A stretch of DNA of 64,000 nt from Takakia lepidozioides (lineage: Eukaryota > Streptophyta > Takakiopsida > Takakiales > Takakiaceae), in NCBI GenBank assembly GCA_030704615.1, contig CM060731.1:57144756-57208755 (forward strand), written 5' to 3'. The notes below the pieces were generated by a model. That model searched no databases, was not told the DNA's origin, and saw only the letters and a list, made by a program, of their open reading frames with translations. A program made the position numbers and the translations under genes. This document shows positions 1 to 11,049 of this stretch, one piece after another. Position 1 is the first letter of the stretch. Every line of letters begins with the position of its first letter.

Positions 1-106
1 CACGGTGCGTGTTCTCTTTGGGTTCTGTGGCTTCTGCTCTCTTTGTCTGCTGTGGGCATGGATCGTTTATAAACTTGTCAGAATTCCATTGTATTTTTGT
101 TTGCAG

Positions 107-1551
107 GCTAAAATGACCAAATCGTGGGTGAACGGGAAGGAGAAGCCATATGCAGCGGAACTCATCATCTTGGACATCCCTGATGGGTTGGCAGTCCCGG
201 ATATCCCACCATCGGGTGCTTGTCCGGGTTGGAATGCATTTGATGAGCGCTACTGGCGGTGGGTTTTTTCCTTTTGCAACTTCTTCCTTTCCGATGCAGG
301 TGTTTTGGTTCTCATCCAGTCCATCGATGTTCGGTGTCGCCGTGCCCTTGCCAGCTATTTGAAAGCCTCGGGCATGAGAGTCCTGAAGACATGGAATTGT
401 GTGAACAGCATGTACCTTACGAAGGGGGATCGTCCGGGAGAGATGGTGAGTTTCCCTTCTTCTTCCTCTTCTTTTTTGTTCTGGGATTGTGTTGTGTAGG
501 TCGCTCAAACTCATATGTAGGGGCCCGATTTTATTTTGGTTCTTAGTTCCTTCTGGATGTCATGTTCGCAGACTCGTCTGTTTGAAGCTGTTTGTCTCGT
601 CCGGGTGCATCCACCAACGACTCCGGCCGGCATTACGGAGTTTGCCATCACTCACGGGGGCAAGTTCATAGATGACAGGACAGATCCTCCCACGGATGAC
701 ATGCATCACAACTACGTCGACAGCAACGTGTGCTTGCGAAGGGGGAATGGGGTTCCTTGGAGAGGGGCGAGGGAGAGGAGCCCGGCTTTCATTCAAACGA
801 TTGTGGAGTGCTGCACCTACACAGACGCCAGAGTTCTGGATTTGTCGATGGGCACAGGTTCGTCCCTTCAACATTCACATTTCATGAGGTTTGATTGAGC
901 TTGCACTTTCAGCACTTTCCACCGTTCCGAATGTGTCTTCAATGTCTGCTTACTTCATTCTATTCCACTGCAGGTGCTTCGTACCACGCTTGCAAGGCCA
1001 GTGCGCGACATGTCTTTGGGATTGAAGGGGATGCTGAGATTTACAAGAACCTCCTGATGGGTTTGGGTGGACACACTTCTCAGGTCCTTCCGAAGCCCCG
1101 TCCCGCTGATACTGGTACAGAGGAGACTTCTGACAAGGAGCTGGACTCCGACTTTGCCTGTGAGTAAGTTGAACCTGTGCATGCTTGCATTGTTGTTTCA
1201 TTATCGAGAATCGCTGTTCTTGAGGCAAAGTGCAAATGAGAGACATTCTCTTCGTTGGACTTGTGCATTGCATCATTGTGTTAAAAATGGAATTTTGTGG
1301 ACATGTGTAGGAGTCCGCGTGCTTCCACTTGCCCTCCTGGGCTATCACACCTATTTGGACTTGTTTTCAGTCCTCCTCGGTCTTGTGTGCTACCTGTCTA
1401 TGCGGAGGCACTCGCAGCAAGCATGTCCGTTCATGGCACTCAGAGTCCACCTTGCGATGGCCTTCGTAGAACACGTGGTGTTGGGGCCAGAATCTTTGTA
1501 GATGACATAGCACAGGAGGTGGACATTGATTGTGATGACTGCGACACTTGA
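107..1551 (+). CDS. DNA N4/N6-methyltransferase-like protein, 3' exons (5' end outside window)
   Basis: Four exons can be joined in one frame: 107-445, 572-857, 974-1163 and 1311-1551, all with GT-AG borders, giving 351 residues to a TGA. Exon 1 holds LDIPDG at the place of the D/N/S-P-P-Y motif IV of amino-methyltransferases, followed by a Y-W-R helix and a hydrophobic GVLVLI strand. Exons 2 and 3 meet at D-L-S-M-G-T-G|A-S and continue to RHVFGIEGD, matching motif I and the acidic SAM-ribose loop. Motif IV before motif I is the permuted order of beta-class DNA MTases such as the CcrM/HinfI type. The tail (1311-1551) is Ser/Pro/Cys rich and ends acidic. DIPD lacks the aromatic residue of DPPY, so catalysis is uncertain. 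A second copy lies at 26.0-28.1 kb. The family assignment is inferred from motif order; an older non-catalytic or RNA-directed relative is possible. Confidence 0.6.
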
Positions 1552-2008
1552 TATGAAGTATTCTTTTGGTTTAATTCTGGGACAAATTTGAAATGGGATG
1601 GTTGTGTGTCCTTATTGTCCTCTTTGCAATGTGTGCATGGAATTCACATTCATGGTTCCAAACTATTGTTGGAGATGGGGGTTGCATGGACTGCCCGGAT
1701 TGTTCCTTCAATATATTTGTTGTTTTGTGGACCTCACAGACTTGAGTACATTGCAAAAACAAACAAACCACTTTGTTCTCAATTCTCAATTCTCCCCACA
1801 TCAACCCGCGGAAATAGGTGACCCCACTCGGAAATAGGTGACATCCGCGGAAATAGGCACTGTTTGCATGCTGACGTGGCGTGAGCCTGTGCTGGGCTCA
1901 CGCTTTCCTGGGCTCACAGGCTCACGCCTCCAGGCTCACGGAATAGCACCCCCCTTTTAAGGGGGGTTTTCTCCCTATGCCTTTGATTTCTTGTGCACTA
2001 TTCATGGT
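1552..2008. repeat. Intergenic stretch with GTGAGCC foldbacks
   Basis: No gene is seen. The stretch carries a perfect 14-bp inverted repeat (1878-1891 and 1915-1928, GGCGTGAGCCTGTG and its complement), further GGCTCACG copies, and a C6TT/AAG6 hairpin at 1949-1966. Similar GTGAGCGT foldbacks recur at 4582-4611. Confidence 0.6.
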
Positions 2009-2858
2009 CACTACAACAGATCGCGGTATTTATGACTGTATATATGACTATTGTGCAGTCATAAACGGTACATATGACTTCTATGACTGTAAGTCATGCA
2101 AACCAAGTCAATACAATGAGTACAGGATGGTACGGTCCGGATGACTACAGTCATATGAACCAAGTGATATCTCTCACTGCAGTCATATATACCATACTGC
2201 AGTCGCCGCTGCCGCGCCACATGGCAAGGCGCAATTGATTTAAAAAATTTAAAATAAATTAATAAAACTGAAAAAATAAAAACATATGTCCAACGCCGCG
2301 TCACACCGCATTGTGCCACGTGGCATAATGCATTTTATAATAATGAAAAAAACCACGTGGCAGTCCATCTAGGGTACCACGTGCTATCCCTAGCTCGCCT
2401 ACTAACCCTAAGGCCATCTTATCCATTTGATTGTACTTAGAGGAGTTTGAACCTGCAACATCTTTACTATAAGAGTTATAGTTCACTACCTGTTAACCAA
2501 TACACCCATTAGTCATTCATATGATCATATGGTGTTTTAATTGTATTATACACACCAAATTATAAAATCCCCAGTAGTCATCATGACTATGTAACCTCAT
2601 CCATGTACACTGTAGTCATGGAAATGACTATGAATGGTGAGCTAAATCTGGTCAATTTCCGTTGACCAGCCTTCCGCCCATTCCAGAGCCATGTAGTCAT
2701 ACAGACGACTATTCAGATAGTTGTTCATATGACTACAGTTGTATGAACGACTTCGGGAGGTCAATTTTATATAAAAACATGGTGCAGTCATGGTCAAAGT
2801 CATGAAAACCATGACTACCACGGTTTGGCAGTCATAACTACCGCGATCTGTTGTAGTG
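2009..2858. mobile_element. CACTA-type (En/Spm) MITE, 850 bp
   Basis: The ends are perfect 20-bp terminal inverted repeats, CACTACAACAGATCGCGGTA at 2009-2028 and its complement at 2839-2858. The similarity continues inward with one mismatch as TTATGACTG. The element is flanked by a 3-bp target duplication, GGT (2006-2008 and 2859-2861), as expected for CACTA elements. Inside are many TGACTGTAGTCAT-like sub-terminal repeats in both orientations and no transposase frame, so it is non-autonomous. The same TIR family ends at 26032. Confidence 0.92.
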
Positions 2859-5022
2859 GGTGTTCTTCTTGCATGGGAATGAGGGCGTGTTTTAGCAAAG
2901 AATAAGAAATGGTTGGAACCATTGGATAGGCCCCAGTGAGGCCATCAGTTTGATATATATTTCGGGGTTTGTGAAAGCACAACTCACAGGTGGATGCCAC
3001 AGGCAGAGAGAGAGAGCCTAGAGACAGGGAGGAGAGAATCCCTGGTGGGGGTTTCACAAGGTAGAAGATGAAATGTTTCAACTTCGTTCTAGGCTGGTTG
3101 TCTGCATAAATTAATCAGATTATATTGGAAGTAGGTGGAAGAGGCGCAGGGAATGGACCCTGGGACCCACTGAATGTTTAATCATTGTTTACACACTAGG
3201 GTGGCGAACAGATGAGAAACTGATGGGCGGCAAATTTCATTCATCCTGGCCCAGTGATGGTTTAAATTGCTAATGCGTTCTTGATTGGTTTGGTATAGGA
3301 ATTTAGAGGCGCTCCCAAGTGGAGAGCGGTTCCCCAATGCTCCCGACATAAAGGGCGTTCCCCTGGTACCTTGAGGGTAATTTAATTAGCTCCAGCATCA
3401 TATGATGATTCTCTATTTCTACGAATTTCATGCATTTGTAGGAATATTTTAATGATTTGTACTTTATTATTTAGCACGGTAATTCGCCTTTATTAAGGGA
3501 TTTTATCCGGACCCCCTTAACTTAAAAACGGAATTTTTTAGGGCGGTATCGCCCCCTTCCGCCGAGGATATTTGAAGTCAAGTACCCGGGCGCTGGGGGG
3601 CCTTGGGCCAAGGAACGGCCATTGTTTTATTAGATCTCGGGAATTACCTAGAGGTTTGAATTGTTATTATTCACCCGATGGACTGACCATTGAGGTTGGA
3701 TCGCTCTAAGCAAGAGAGACTGACTTGGGATCTGGTCCCTTCCTAGGAGGTAGGACACTAATCCACCTCGGGATTTACGGGGGGGGGGCATTGGGCGGGA
3801 GATAGATGATCCCCGTGTCCCTGGGCTTGGGATTCATTTTGTGAAGGGATTTGAAGGTTCGTCCCGGCTATAAGCATGTTGGGAGTCCAAGCATGTAGGA
3901 AGTAGTAATAAACAAAGACTTGGAAGGCAATTACGATTAAAGACGTAGAAAACCCATAAACAAAACGTAGGACTAGGAAACGCAAATCGCCCTGTGAAGT
4001 GGAGTTGTTAAGCTTTGTTTTGCCGGTAGGAAGTTAGACTGTTTAGAGTCCATAGCTGCCACGGACCCCTGCACTTACCGCAGCCGGGTAGACGGTTCGT
4101 TGAGCCCAACCTTCACCGCAACTTGCCACGACCCCCCTAGGCTAGTATGCCGTCACCTTGGGCCGCGCACTCGTCCTCCCCCACGCCGTGGATCCCCTCA
4201 TCCCACCCACGGCTCGATCCCCCAAGCCGTTGTCGTGCGACGAACGTCTTGCATACAATGCGTACATGGGGTTTTCTTCTTCTCTTCTTCTTCTTGTTGT
4301 TCTTCTTTGGGGGATCACTCCCGCAATGGATGGGGGAATCAACCCTGTTGCGGGATCGCGCCTGGATGGGATAATGGGATCGACGACGGGGGGAGCGCCA
4401 CGTGGCATGTCAGTGTCATCGGCCCTTCACCTGGCCGTCGTCCATCCCCTGCGTGGGAAGATGGCGGGGGGTGAGGGGCGGATGACCCACAACATCCATT
4501 GTTTGGAGGTTGGATGGATGCGTAGGGGATCGACTGTTCGGGGGAGCAGCACGTGGCGGGCGATTAGAGGGACGTGACTTTCGCGTGAGCGTGAGAGCGT
4601 ACGCTCACGCGATGGTGATGTGGCGTGAGCGTGGGGTCACGTTGACGTGGTGTGAGCATGAGGCTGACGTGTCATTATCCAGCTGAAGTGGCAGTCGTCA
4701 GAATGACGTGGCATCTGGACAACTTGCCACATGCCATGTCATCAGAAAACATATAGCACCTATAGCCGAGGGGCCTATAGCCGTGGCATTCATTCATCCA
4801 AAACACCAAAAATTAAAATGCAGGCACGACTTCTGAAAGCATTCGCATCCATTCCATTTATTCTCAAACGACTACACAAAAGAAAGAAATGGCACACATT
4901 GCACAACATAATTGGAGACTGCATTGGCACCAAATATACAAAGGTCAAGTTTCAACTCTTCTGAAATTCAGTAATGGAATTTGCAGATGACCAAAGTGAA
5001 GAGGATGCTATGTGCTCTTATC
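2859..5022. other. Intergenic DNA without recognisable gene
   Basis: No open frame resembles a known family. The stretch holds an 11-G run near 3778-3788, a GA-rich patch near 3006-3035, an 11-bp inverted repeat at 4582-4592/4601-4611 (CGCGTGAGCGT), and scattered TGACGTGGCGTGAGC phrases at 4560-4740 that resemble those at 1870-1890. These may be ends of an unrecognised element. Confidence 0.4.
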
Positions 5023-6879
5023 TCATGGCATAAGTGTATTCACCTCGTTGAAACTCATGGTGGCCTCGTGAATGAAGATATCGCGTCGAGGATCACAAAC
5101 CATTATGTTCAAGAAAATAAAATACAAATGCTTGCAGGGTATAAATTTTCCTGTCTTTCCCAAACTTGTTGTAAGCATGCCAACAAAATCAGGACGGGTG
5201 CAGTTGGGGAAAGTTGAAACTGTGATGTCGTACAACCGGTCGTGCATAGCGGACGTGGAGGTCATCATAGTGTAGATTCGTCCATACCCTGGATGTGGAA
5301 CTTCCGTAGTGTCTGTAACACGACCTTGAAGCATTCGAGTGGATTCCACCTTGCCGAAGTGATCGGCAGTCGGAGGGAAACGACAAACCAGCTTCCCATT
5401 TTGTTTTGTTGGCCATGCATCAGCGTTGGGTGGTGGCACTCCAAAACTTGCTGAAGTAGAAGCACCTGCATGTACAGAGGGGGCTCGTTGAAGGGAGAAG
5501 CCTGCCTCCTCCAACATGGCAATCTCATGAGTTGTGAGATGTGTCCCCACCTTCACAGACCAAACGCTTGGTGGAGGAGGCTTCATGACAACCGATGGTC
5601 GCACAGTCCAATGCACGCACCTACCACAGTCGTTAGGGCAGAACCAAAATTTGTGGTTCTTCGCGGTTTGCCTGTAAGGCGTGAACAAACTAGTGAAGGT
5701 CGGAGCCGGAGTGCGGACCTTGCCTCTGGATATGGAGGACTTGTATTTCTCATGATTGGTTGCTCTGATTGTCGTGCACTTCACTCCAGACCCAGCAATG
5801 GTGCGTTCTAAGTGCCAGACTTCGTCGGGGCACATAGACTCTAGCACAGGGGGGAGCACGTTTGCCTCCTGCCCCATTGCATTCACTGTGGGAGATGGCT
5901 GCCTTTGGCTTTGTGACAAAGGATCGTCCGCACTGGATATGCCGGAAACAAACCTCTGATGAAATGCACACGCGGCATGGAGAAGTTGTCCCTGTTCGGC
6001 CCGTGGGAGTCCGCATTGGACCCAGGAGGGGTGTTCAATTTCCATTTACAAGACCCAAATCTCTCATCACCCTCCAGATGGGAAACTCTGGACACCAGTG
6101 GAGTTCCTTCCGCACACTGCTGACAACCCTGGCAATCTTGTTCGGATCCCCTGATCTTCTTGTTGCTCGTAACATCAACTCGGACTTGTCTAGACCCTTG
6201 CCACCAACGCCACCCCACAAAAACTCCCGATATCTCGTCTGTTGCAGTAGAGCTCAAATCAAATCATCTGCCATCGCCACATACAAATCCCGGCCCCGCT
6301 TTCCAGATTGCTGCAACCATACATTGTGCACTGTCTCCGCCAGATTGCAAGAGGGTATGTCCGCCATCTCCTCAATTGAGAAGTGTTGCAGAATGGAAAA
6401 TATCAGAAAGAGGACAGGCACACCCCACCACAAATAGACATGATTGGAAATGGATACAAACTCAATGAAATTTGCAAGTTTTCAAATCCACGCACCGTTG
6501 TCATGCATGCTCCCCATTGTCTGTACCGGAAGTGCCAAAATGCCAGCCAGTCTTCTAGCGCTCTCATACTGTCTTCTGATGCAGCCCCAGATGAGAACCA
6601 CCAGGCACAAATTGTCTAAAACAATGTATTCGCCTCTCCCATGCTTTTGGCATCTTTGTACTGTTTGCATAACCTAAGATGAGTAGGCTGCATTTCCCGT
6701 TTGATGTCTGTCTTTGTATGTTTCTCAAAGGAATACGTCCAATGGAAAAGATATGTTCGCTCTCTTCCTCGCATTGGCACCTTTGGATCTCCCGATCCAA
6801 ACACAATGCGAACAGCATTGAAATTTGCTTGAGCACTGTCGACCATAAATACAACGAAATTTGGAGATGAGACACCTTG
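5023..6879 (-). pseudogene. MULE transposase, C-terminal half, truncated by LTR
   Basis: The 340-residue frame (5023-6045) ends in a SWIM-like finger, with PCKHLYFIFL supplying the C-x-H half. The first half reads N-C-T-R-P-D where the copy at 11 kb has C-N-C, so one zinc cysteine is lost. Upstream, in broken frames, 6616-6879 encodes F-M-V-D-S-A-Q-A-N-F-N-A-V-R, the segment that carries a catalytic acidic residue in MULE transposases, followed by V-P-M-R-G-R-E-R. The same order is seen in the 11-14.6 kb copy. The homology stops exactly at 6880, where an LTR begins, so the N-terminal part was separated. There are several frameshifts and stops. The protein would be a nuclear cut-and-paste transposase but cannot be functional here. 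Confidence 0.8.
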
Positions 6880-7605
6880 TGTCGCGCACCTCACTTCGGT
6901 AAGCTCCCCTTCAAGTCATAGTTACTCGCTTTGATGCGCGCGCCTAACTCCCAACCTGGCCGCCGGGCCAACTCGGAGCTTCGGCTGCTCACCGGGACAT
7001 AACGGTCCCCCTTTACTCTATCGAAAGACCCTCCATCATTTTGGGCCTAGTGGAAATTCCCTTTGGTAGATGGCAGTCCGGATTAGCTCCCCACTCCTTG
7101 GTTGCTTTCCGGCTCGCTCGCTTACTCACTAGATTTTGGTCACCAACGGGCTTGCACCGTTCTCGGGGTTACTACTCCCTATATATACTTCTGCGACTGT
7201 CCGCAGGGGTTTCACAAACAACCATGTCATTTTATGGCGAACCACCACGAGAACCCTCGACTCCCGGTGATGAGTCGCGGTGAGTCTTGGCCCACCCACC
7301 ACGGTCCCATTGGACCGTGATGAGTCCCAAGACTCCCCACGACTCCCACCACAAGGTCTCCGCCCCCATGGTGAGTCCTATGCCACCCCCACTAAGTCTC
7401 ACTAAGCTACCACCACCCCTCATGGAACCACGTCCACCGCAACCCGGTGTGCGGGGCTCCACCTAGTGAGCGCCTCCGCCTCCTTGAGTGCCTTGGGCAC
7501 TCAAGGGTGCTTCCGCCCCCGCATCTATTGTTGCCACTGCCCCCACCACAGGGGCATCCCTTCTCGTGTCCCGACCCCCTGCCCTCAAGGCGAAGGGCCG
7601 CGACA
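6880..7605 (-). repeat. LTR (3' side) of Ty3/gypsy element
   Basis: This 726-bp sequence starts TGTCGC and ends GCGACA, a 6-bp inverted terminal pair. It is closely similar along its length to 21228-21956 in the same orientation. A TATATATA box (about 7177-7187) reads in the minus direction, the sense of the element. The 5 bases outside (CCTTG) do not match those outside the other LTR (TCCCG). Confidence 0.85.
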
Positions 7606-8393
7606 CACACCCCTACCAATAGGGAGTCGATGTCCTCATCGACTTATCCATTTTGTAGAAACGAACATCCAAGTTGTGGCGTCCCACATCAAGGAGTTTG
7701 TTTCCGTACCATGGTGTCCCATGGCAAAGAACCAAACCCCCACTTGACTCTACTCTCCACTAGCTAGTTCGGCCGACTTCCTCCAAGTCCCGGCCAAGGG
7801 TGGAGCCTCTCAAGCCCCATACCCAGTGCACTCTTCTTGGCCTACTTCAAGGCCAAGGAACGATCCTCCCCGAGGATCGAATCGCCTTACTGCAACAACA
7901 TTGCTTGTGACTGCTCATGATGCCGCTTCTGGCATCACCTTGAACCCTTTTTGACTAGGAAGATAACCTTAAACCAACCGTGCACCCCAATCACTACAAT
8001 TGGGTCCGCCTTGGAATGCTGGCCTAAGGTACGGGAACACGCCGAAGCCGCACTACGACTTCGTCCCAAGGCTACACGATTATAGTACGTGAACGGAAGC
8101 ACGTAGCGTTAGCCCGCACTACAAGGCAACCCCCTCGGTAGCGCAATTATAGTGCGCGCACGCGCCAGGTGCGCACTAGCACGAAAACTCCCAAAGAAGG
8201 CGCAAGTTTCTTTGCCCCTTGGATGGGAGTCACCCGATTTCGGCACTACGCAAACACACAATTAATCCAATTTACCTCTCCCACTTTTGTAAGCTAGCAT
8301 GCATTCTACACACTAGCCAAACAAAATAGGACGCACAACATTTCATTTATAACAAAATTTGTACAAACAAGTTTTTGCAATCGGATTCCTGAG
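7606..8393 (-). other. Untranslated region between pol stop and LTR
   Basis: No coding potential is seen. Position between the pol stop and the LTR identifies it as the 3' internal untranslated part of the retroelement. Arrays of GCGCACTA-like phrases occur around 8080-8180. Confidence 0.55.
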
Positions 8394-10222
8394 CTAGCTA
8401 AGCCGGGCTAAGCATGCATTTCCTCCCCCACGCTCCAAGGTTGATGTCCCCATCAACGCTTCTTTTGCTTTGGAGGTCGCCCTTCGAAAGCTGCAATCGC
8501 CTCGGATGCGTTTCCTATTTTCTGAGGCACGCACCCAAGATGCCTCTACATGATGATAGCCCTTCCATTTCACGAGATACTCCGTTTCTTGATTCTTGAA
8601 CCTCCTCGTCTTAAGCACTATCTCCACCTCGTACTCAGGTTGATTTTCATGGTCCAACAGCACAGGTGGCGGACGCAACACTTGATGCCGATTCGGATGC
8701 GCTGCATATTTGAAGTAAGGCTTCAAAAATGAGACGTGGAATACCGGATGCACCTTGTTGTTTGTCAGCAGCTCCAATTCATACACATCCTCATTCATAA
8801 CCTTCCGGATACGAAAGGGCCCCGCATACGGAGGTACGAACTTCAGACTCACTTCCGGAGGTAGTCGACAATTCTTGATGTTCAACCAGACCTCTGTGCC
8901 TGCCTCAAACTTAACTTCCCTCCGCTTCCGATTCGCTTGCCGTTCATACCGTTTCATGGCTTTGGCAATTTTGTACTTTGCGAGCTTCAATAAACGCTCA
9001 CGTTCATCCAGCACCGCTGCTGCTGCCAGTTCCTCAACGTCTTGGGCGGCCCAACTTGTCGGCACCAGAGGTGCTTTTCCATAGACCAATACAAAAGGGG
9101 AAACTCCCATTGCGGAGTGTTTTGTGTTATTATAACAGAACTCTGCCGCATCCAAGTGCTCCACCCAGTCCGATTGGTCTGCCGACACGTAATTCCACAA
9201 AATCTGCTTCACTACGGAATTCACCCTTTCCATTTGGCCGTCTGTCGTAGGTCGGAAAGCGGTGCTCATCTTGAGCCTTGTCTCCATTTTCTTCCAAAGT
9301 GCCCTCCAAAATTTACTCGTAAACTTTGGATCGCGGTCCGAGACAATATCCTTCGGAAGTCCATGATGCTTGAAGACATGGGCGAAGTAAAGTCGCCCCG
9401 TCTCCTGCGCCGTTGCTGTCTCCAACGGCATAACAGTCATGACATCCATCGAGACACTTTCCCAAGACCCCTCTGGAATCGGCAAGGGTTGTAACATCCC
9501 TACTTGCTTTTTGTACTCGCTCCGGTTTTGTTGGCATGTGGTGCATGTCTTGACATACTCCTCGGCCTCCTCCCCCAGTTTGGGCCAGAAATACTCTTTC
9601 TTCAAGAGTGCCGTGGTGCGCTTGGCTCCGCCGTGGCCCGCAAGCGGGCCATCATGACATTCTCTCAAAAGACTATCTCTGATCCCTCTCTTCGGTACGT
9701 AGAGACGCTTTTGCTTATACCGGAGCAGTCCATTTTGCAAGTGAAATTGCGATTTAACCCCCATCCTCAAGTCCCGCATCATGGACTTCGCCATCTCATC
9801 CTTCCGGTAAGCCTTCCGGATCTTCCTTTGGAGCGTCGTCTCGCGCTTGTACACCAACATGAGCTGTTGCTTTCTACTTAAAGCATCGGCCACCACGTTG
9901 TTCCGTCCCGGTTTGTACTGGATATCCACGTCGAACAGTGCCAAAGTGTCTTGTCACCTAATTTGTTTTGGGAACTTAGGCTGCGTGGCAAAATACTTCA
10001 CCGTGACATTGTCCGTGAACACCTTCACCGGGTTGGAACCAATATAGTGGCGCCAAAGCTCAAGGCAATGCACCACCGCCTTCATTTCTTTCTCGTGCAT
10101 AGGCCACCGTCGCTCCACTTCATTCAGTTTCTTACTTTCGTAAGCCACTGGACGTATCCTGCATGAGTACACCCCCAATTGCGAAGTCTGACGCATCTAT
10201 ATGGATCTCAAATGGACGGTGA
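8394..10222 (-). pseudogene. Ty3/gypsy pol remnant: RNase H end, integrase, chromodomain
   Basis: Reading on minus, an RNase H segment (F-E-I-H-I-D-A-S-D, then SKKLNEVERRWP) is followed by one in-frame TGA near 9945. A 516-residue frame then continues: the D-A-L-S-R-K end of RNase H, an integrase H2C2 finger (H-x-G-H ... C-x-x-C), the integrase core with SDRDPKF and a downstream E in the G-Q-M-E-R-V-N context, and a C-terminal chromodomain (EYLVKWKGY). The chromodomain marks a chromovirus. About 25-30 residues usually present after the first catalytic Asp of the integrase core are missing, so the core is deleted internally. Sequence right of about 10222 is unrelated. Confidence 0.85.
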
Positions 10223-11049
10223 GGTTAGTTATTTCATGAGCATGAGCGGCATGAGTGGCATGAGCGGAGTAGTAAGACAATCGGTTTTCATGAGCAGAAG
10301 TACAAATTCTGGAATTTTTTTTTAAAACATTATTTTAATGGAATATGTCAGAAAAAGCCAATATAATATTCATTGTTTGAAGTAGAAATTGTAGTTTTGA
10401 GAGCAGTGCTCATGATATTTCGTCTTCCGCTCATGCAAATTCCGAGCGACATCTGCAAAAATGGCGCCAAATTTCACGGTAATAGGTTCCGCAAACGGAG
10501 AAATCGACGACGTATTGCGCGGTAATAGGTGTCTCCGGCGAAAAATGGTGCCGAATTTCGCGGTTATAGGTCCCAACTTCATTGAAGTGTAAGCCCAAAA
10601 TTTGGAAATGTGGCGCCGAATTTCGGTACATGGTGCCGGACATTGCACAAATGTTGGGCAGTTCTGGCCATGTAACTGGAAATTCGGCGCCATTTTTCCA
10701 GACATCGTTCCCGTACATGTTGGGACTTAGCCAGTTTTCGGCCCAAAATAGGGAAATTCAGCGCCATTTTTCCAGAAATGGCCCCCTCAACTGCAACTGT
10801 TGGAACTCAGTTTTCTGGAAGATTTGCAAATTTTTCCTGCCACCATCTTTGTATTGATTCTCTTTCGACATTGAATTGCCACTGGACGTCAACGGATATC
10901 CAGCAGTCCATAGTGTTTGAAAGACATCACTTTAATATTGTCTATCTCATTCCAGGAGTTTTGGGGTGCAATTCATTACACTGCAAAACAAAGTCTAATG
11001 CATCAAAATGCAATTGCAAATATCCATATGGTGGATTCCCTTTGCCCCA
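10223..11049. repeat. Flank of MULE copy with repeated GGCGCC-centred motif
   Basis: No gene is seen. The motif GAAATTCGGCGCCATTTTTC or its complement occurs at least five times, more or less intact, between 10450 and 10780, and once more at 27427-27449. The left edge has tandem CATGAGCGG phrases (10235-10260). This may be the terminal or sub-terminal part of the inserted MULE block. Confidence 0.5.

Noticed and set aside
1949-1966. C6TT/AAG6 hairpin followed by TTTT as a transcription terminator
   Set aside because: It resembles a bacterial terminator, but the locus is eukaryotic nuclear DNA; kept only as part of a foldback region.
4100-4577. Overlapping plus and minus frames around 4.1-4.6 kb
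   Set aside because: Pro/Arg/Ser-rich translations in several frames at once reflect GC-rich sequence, with no recognisable domain or splice structure.
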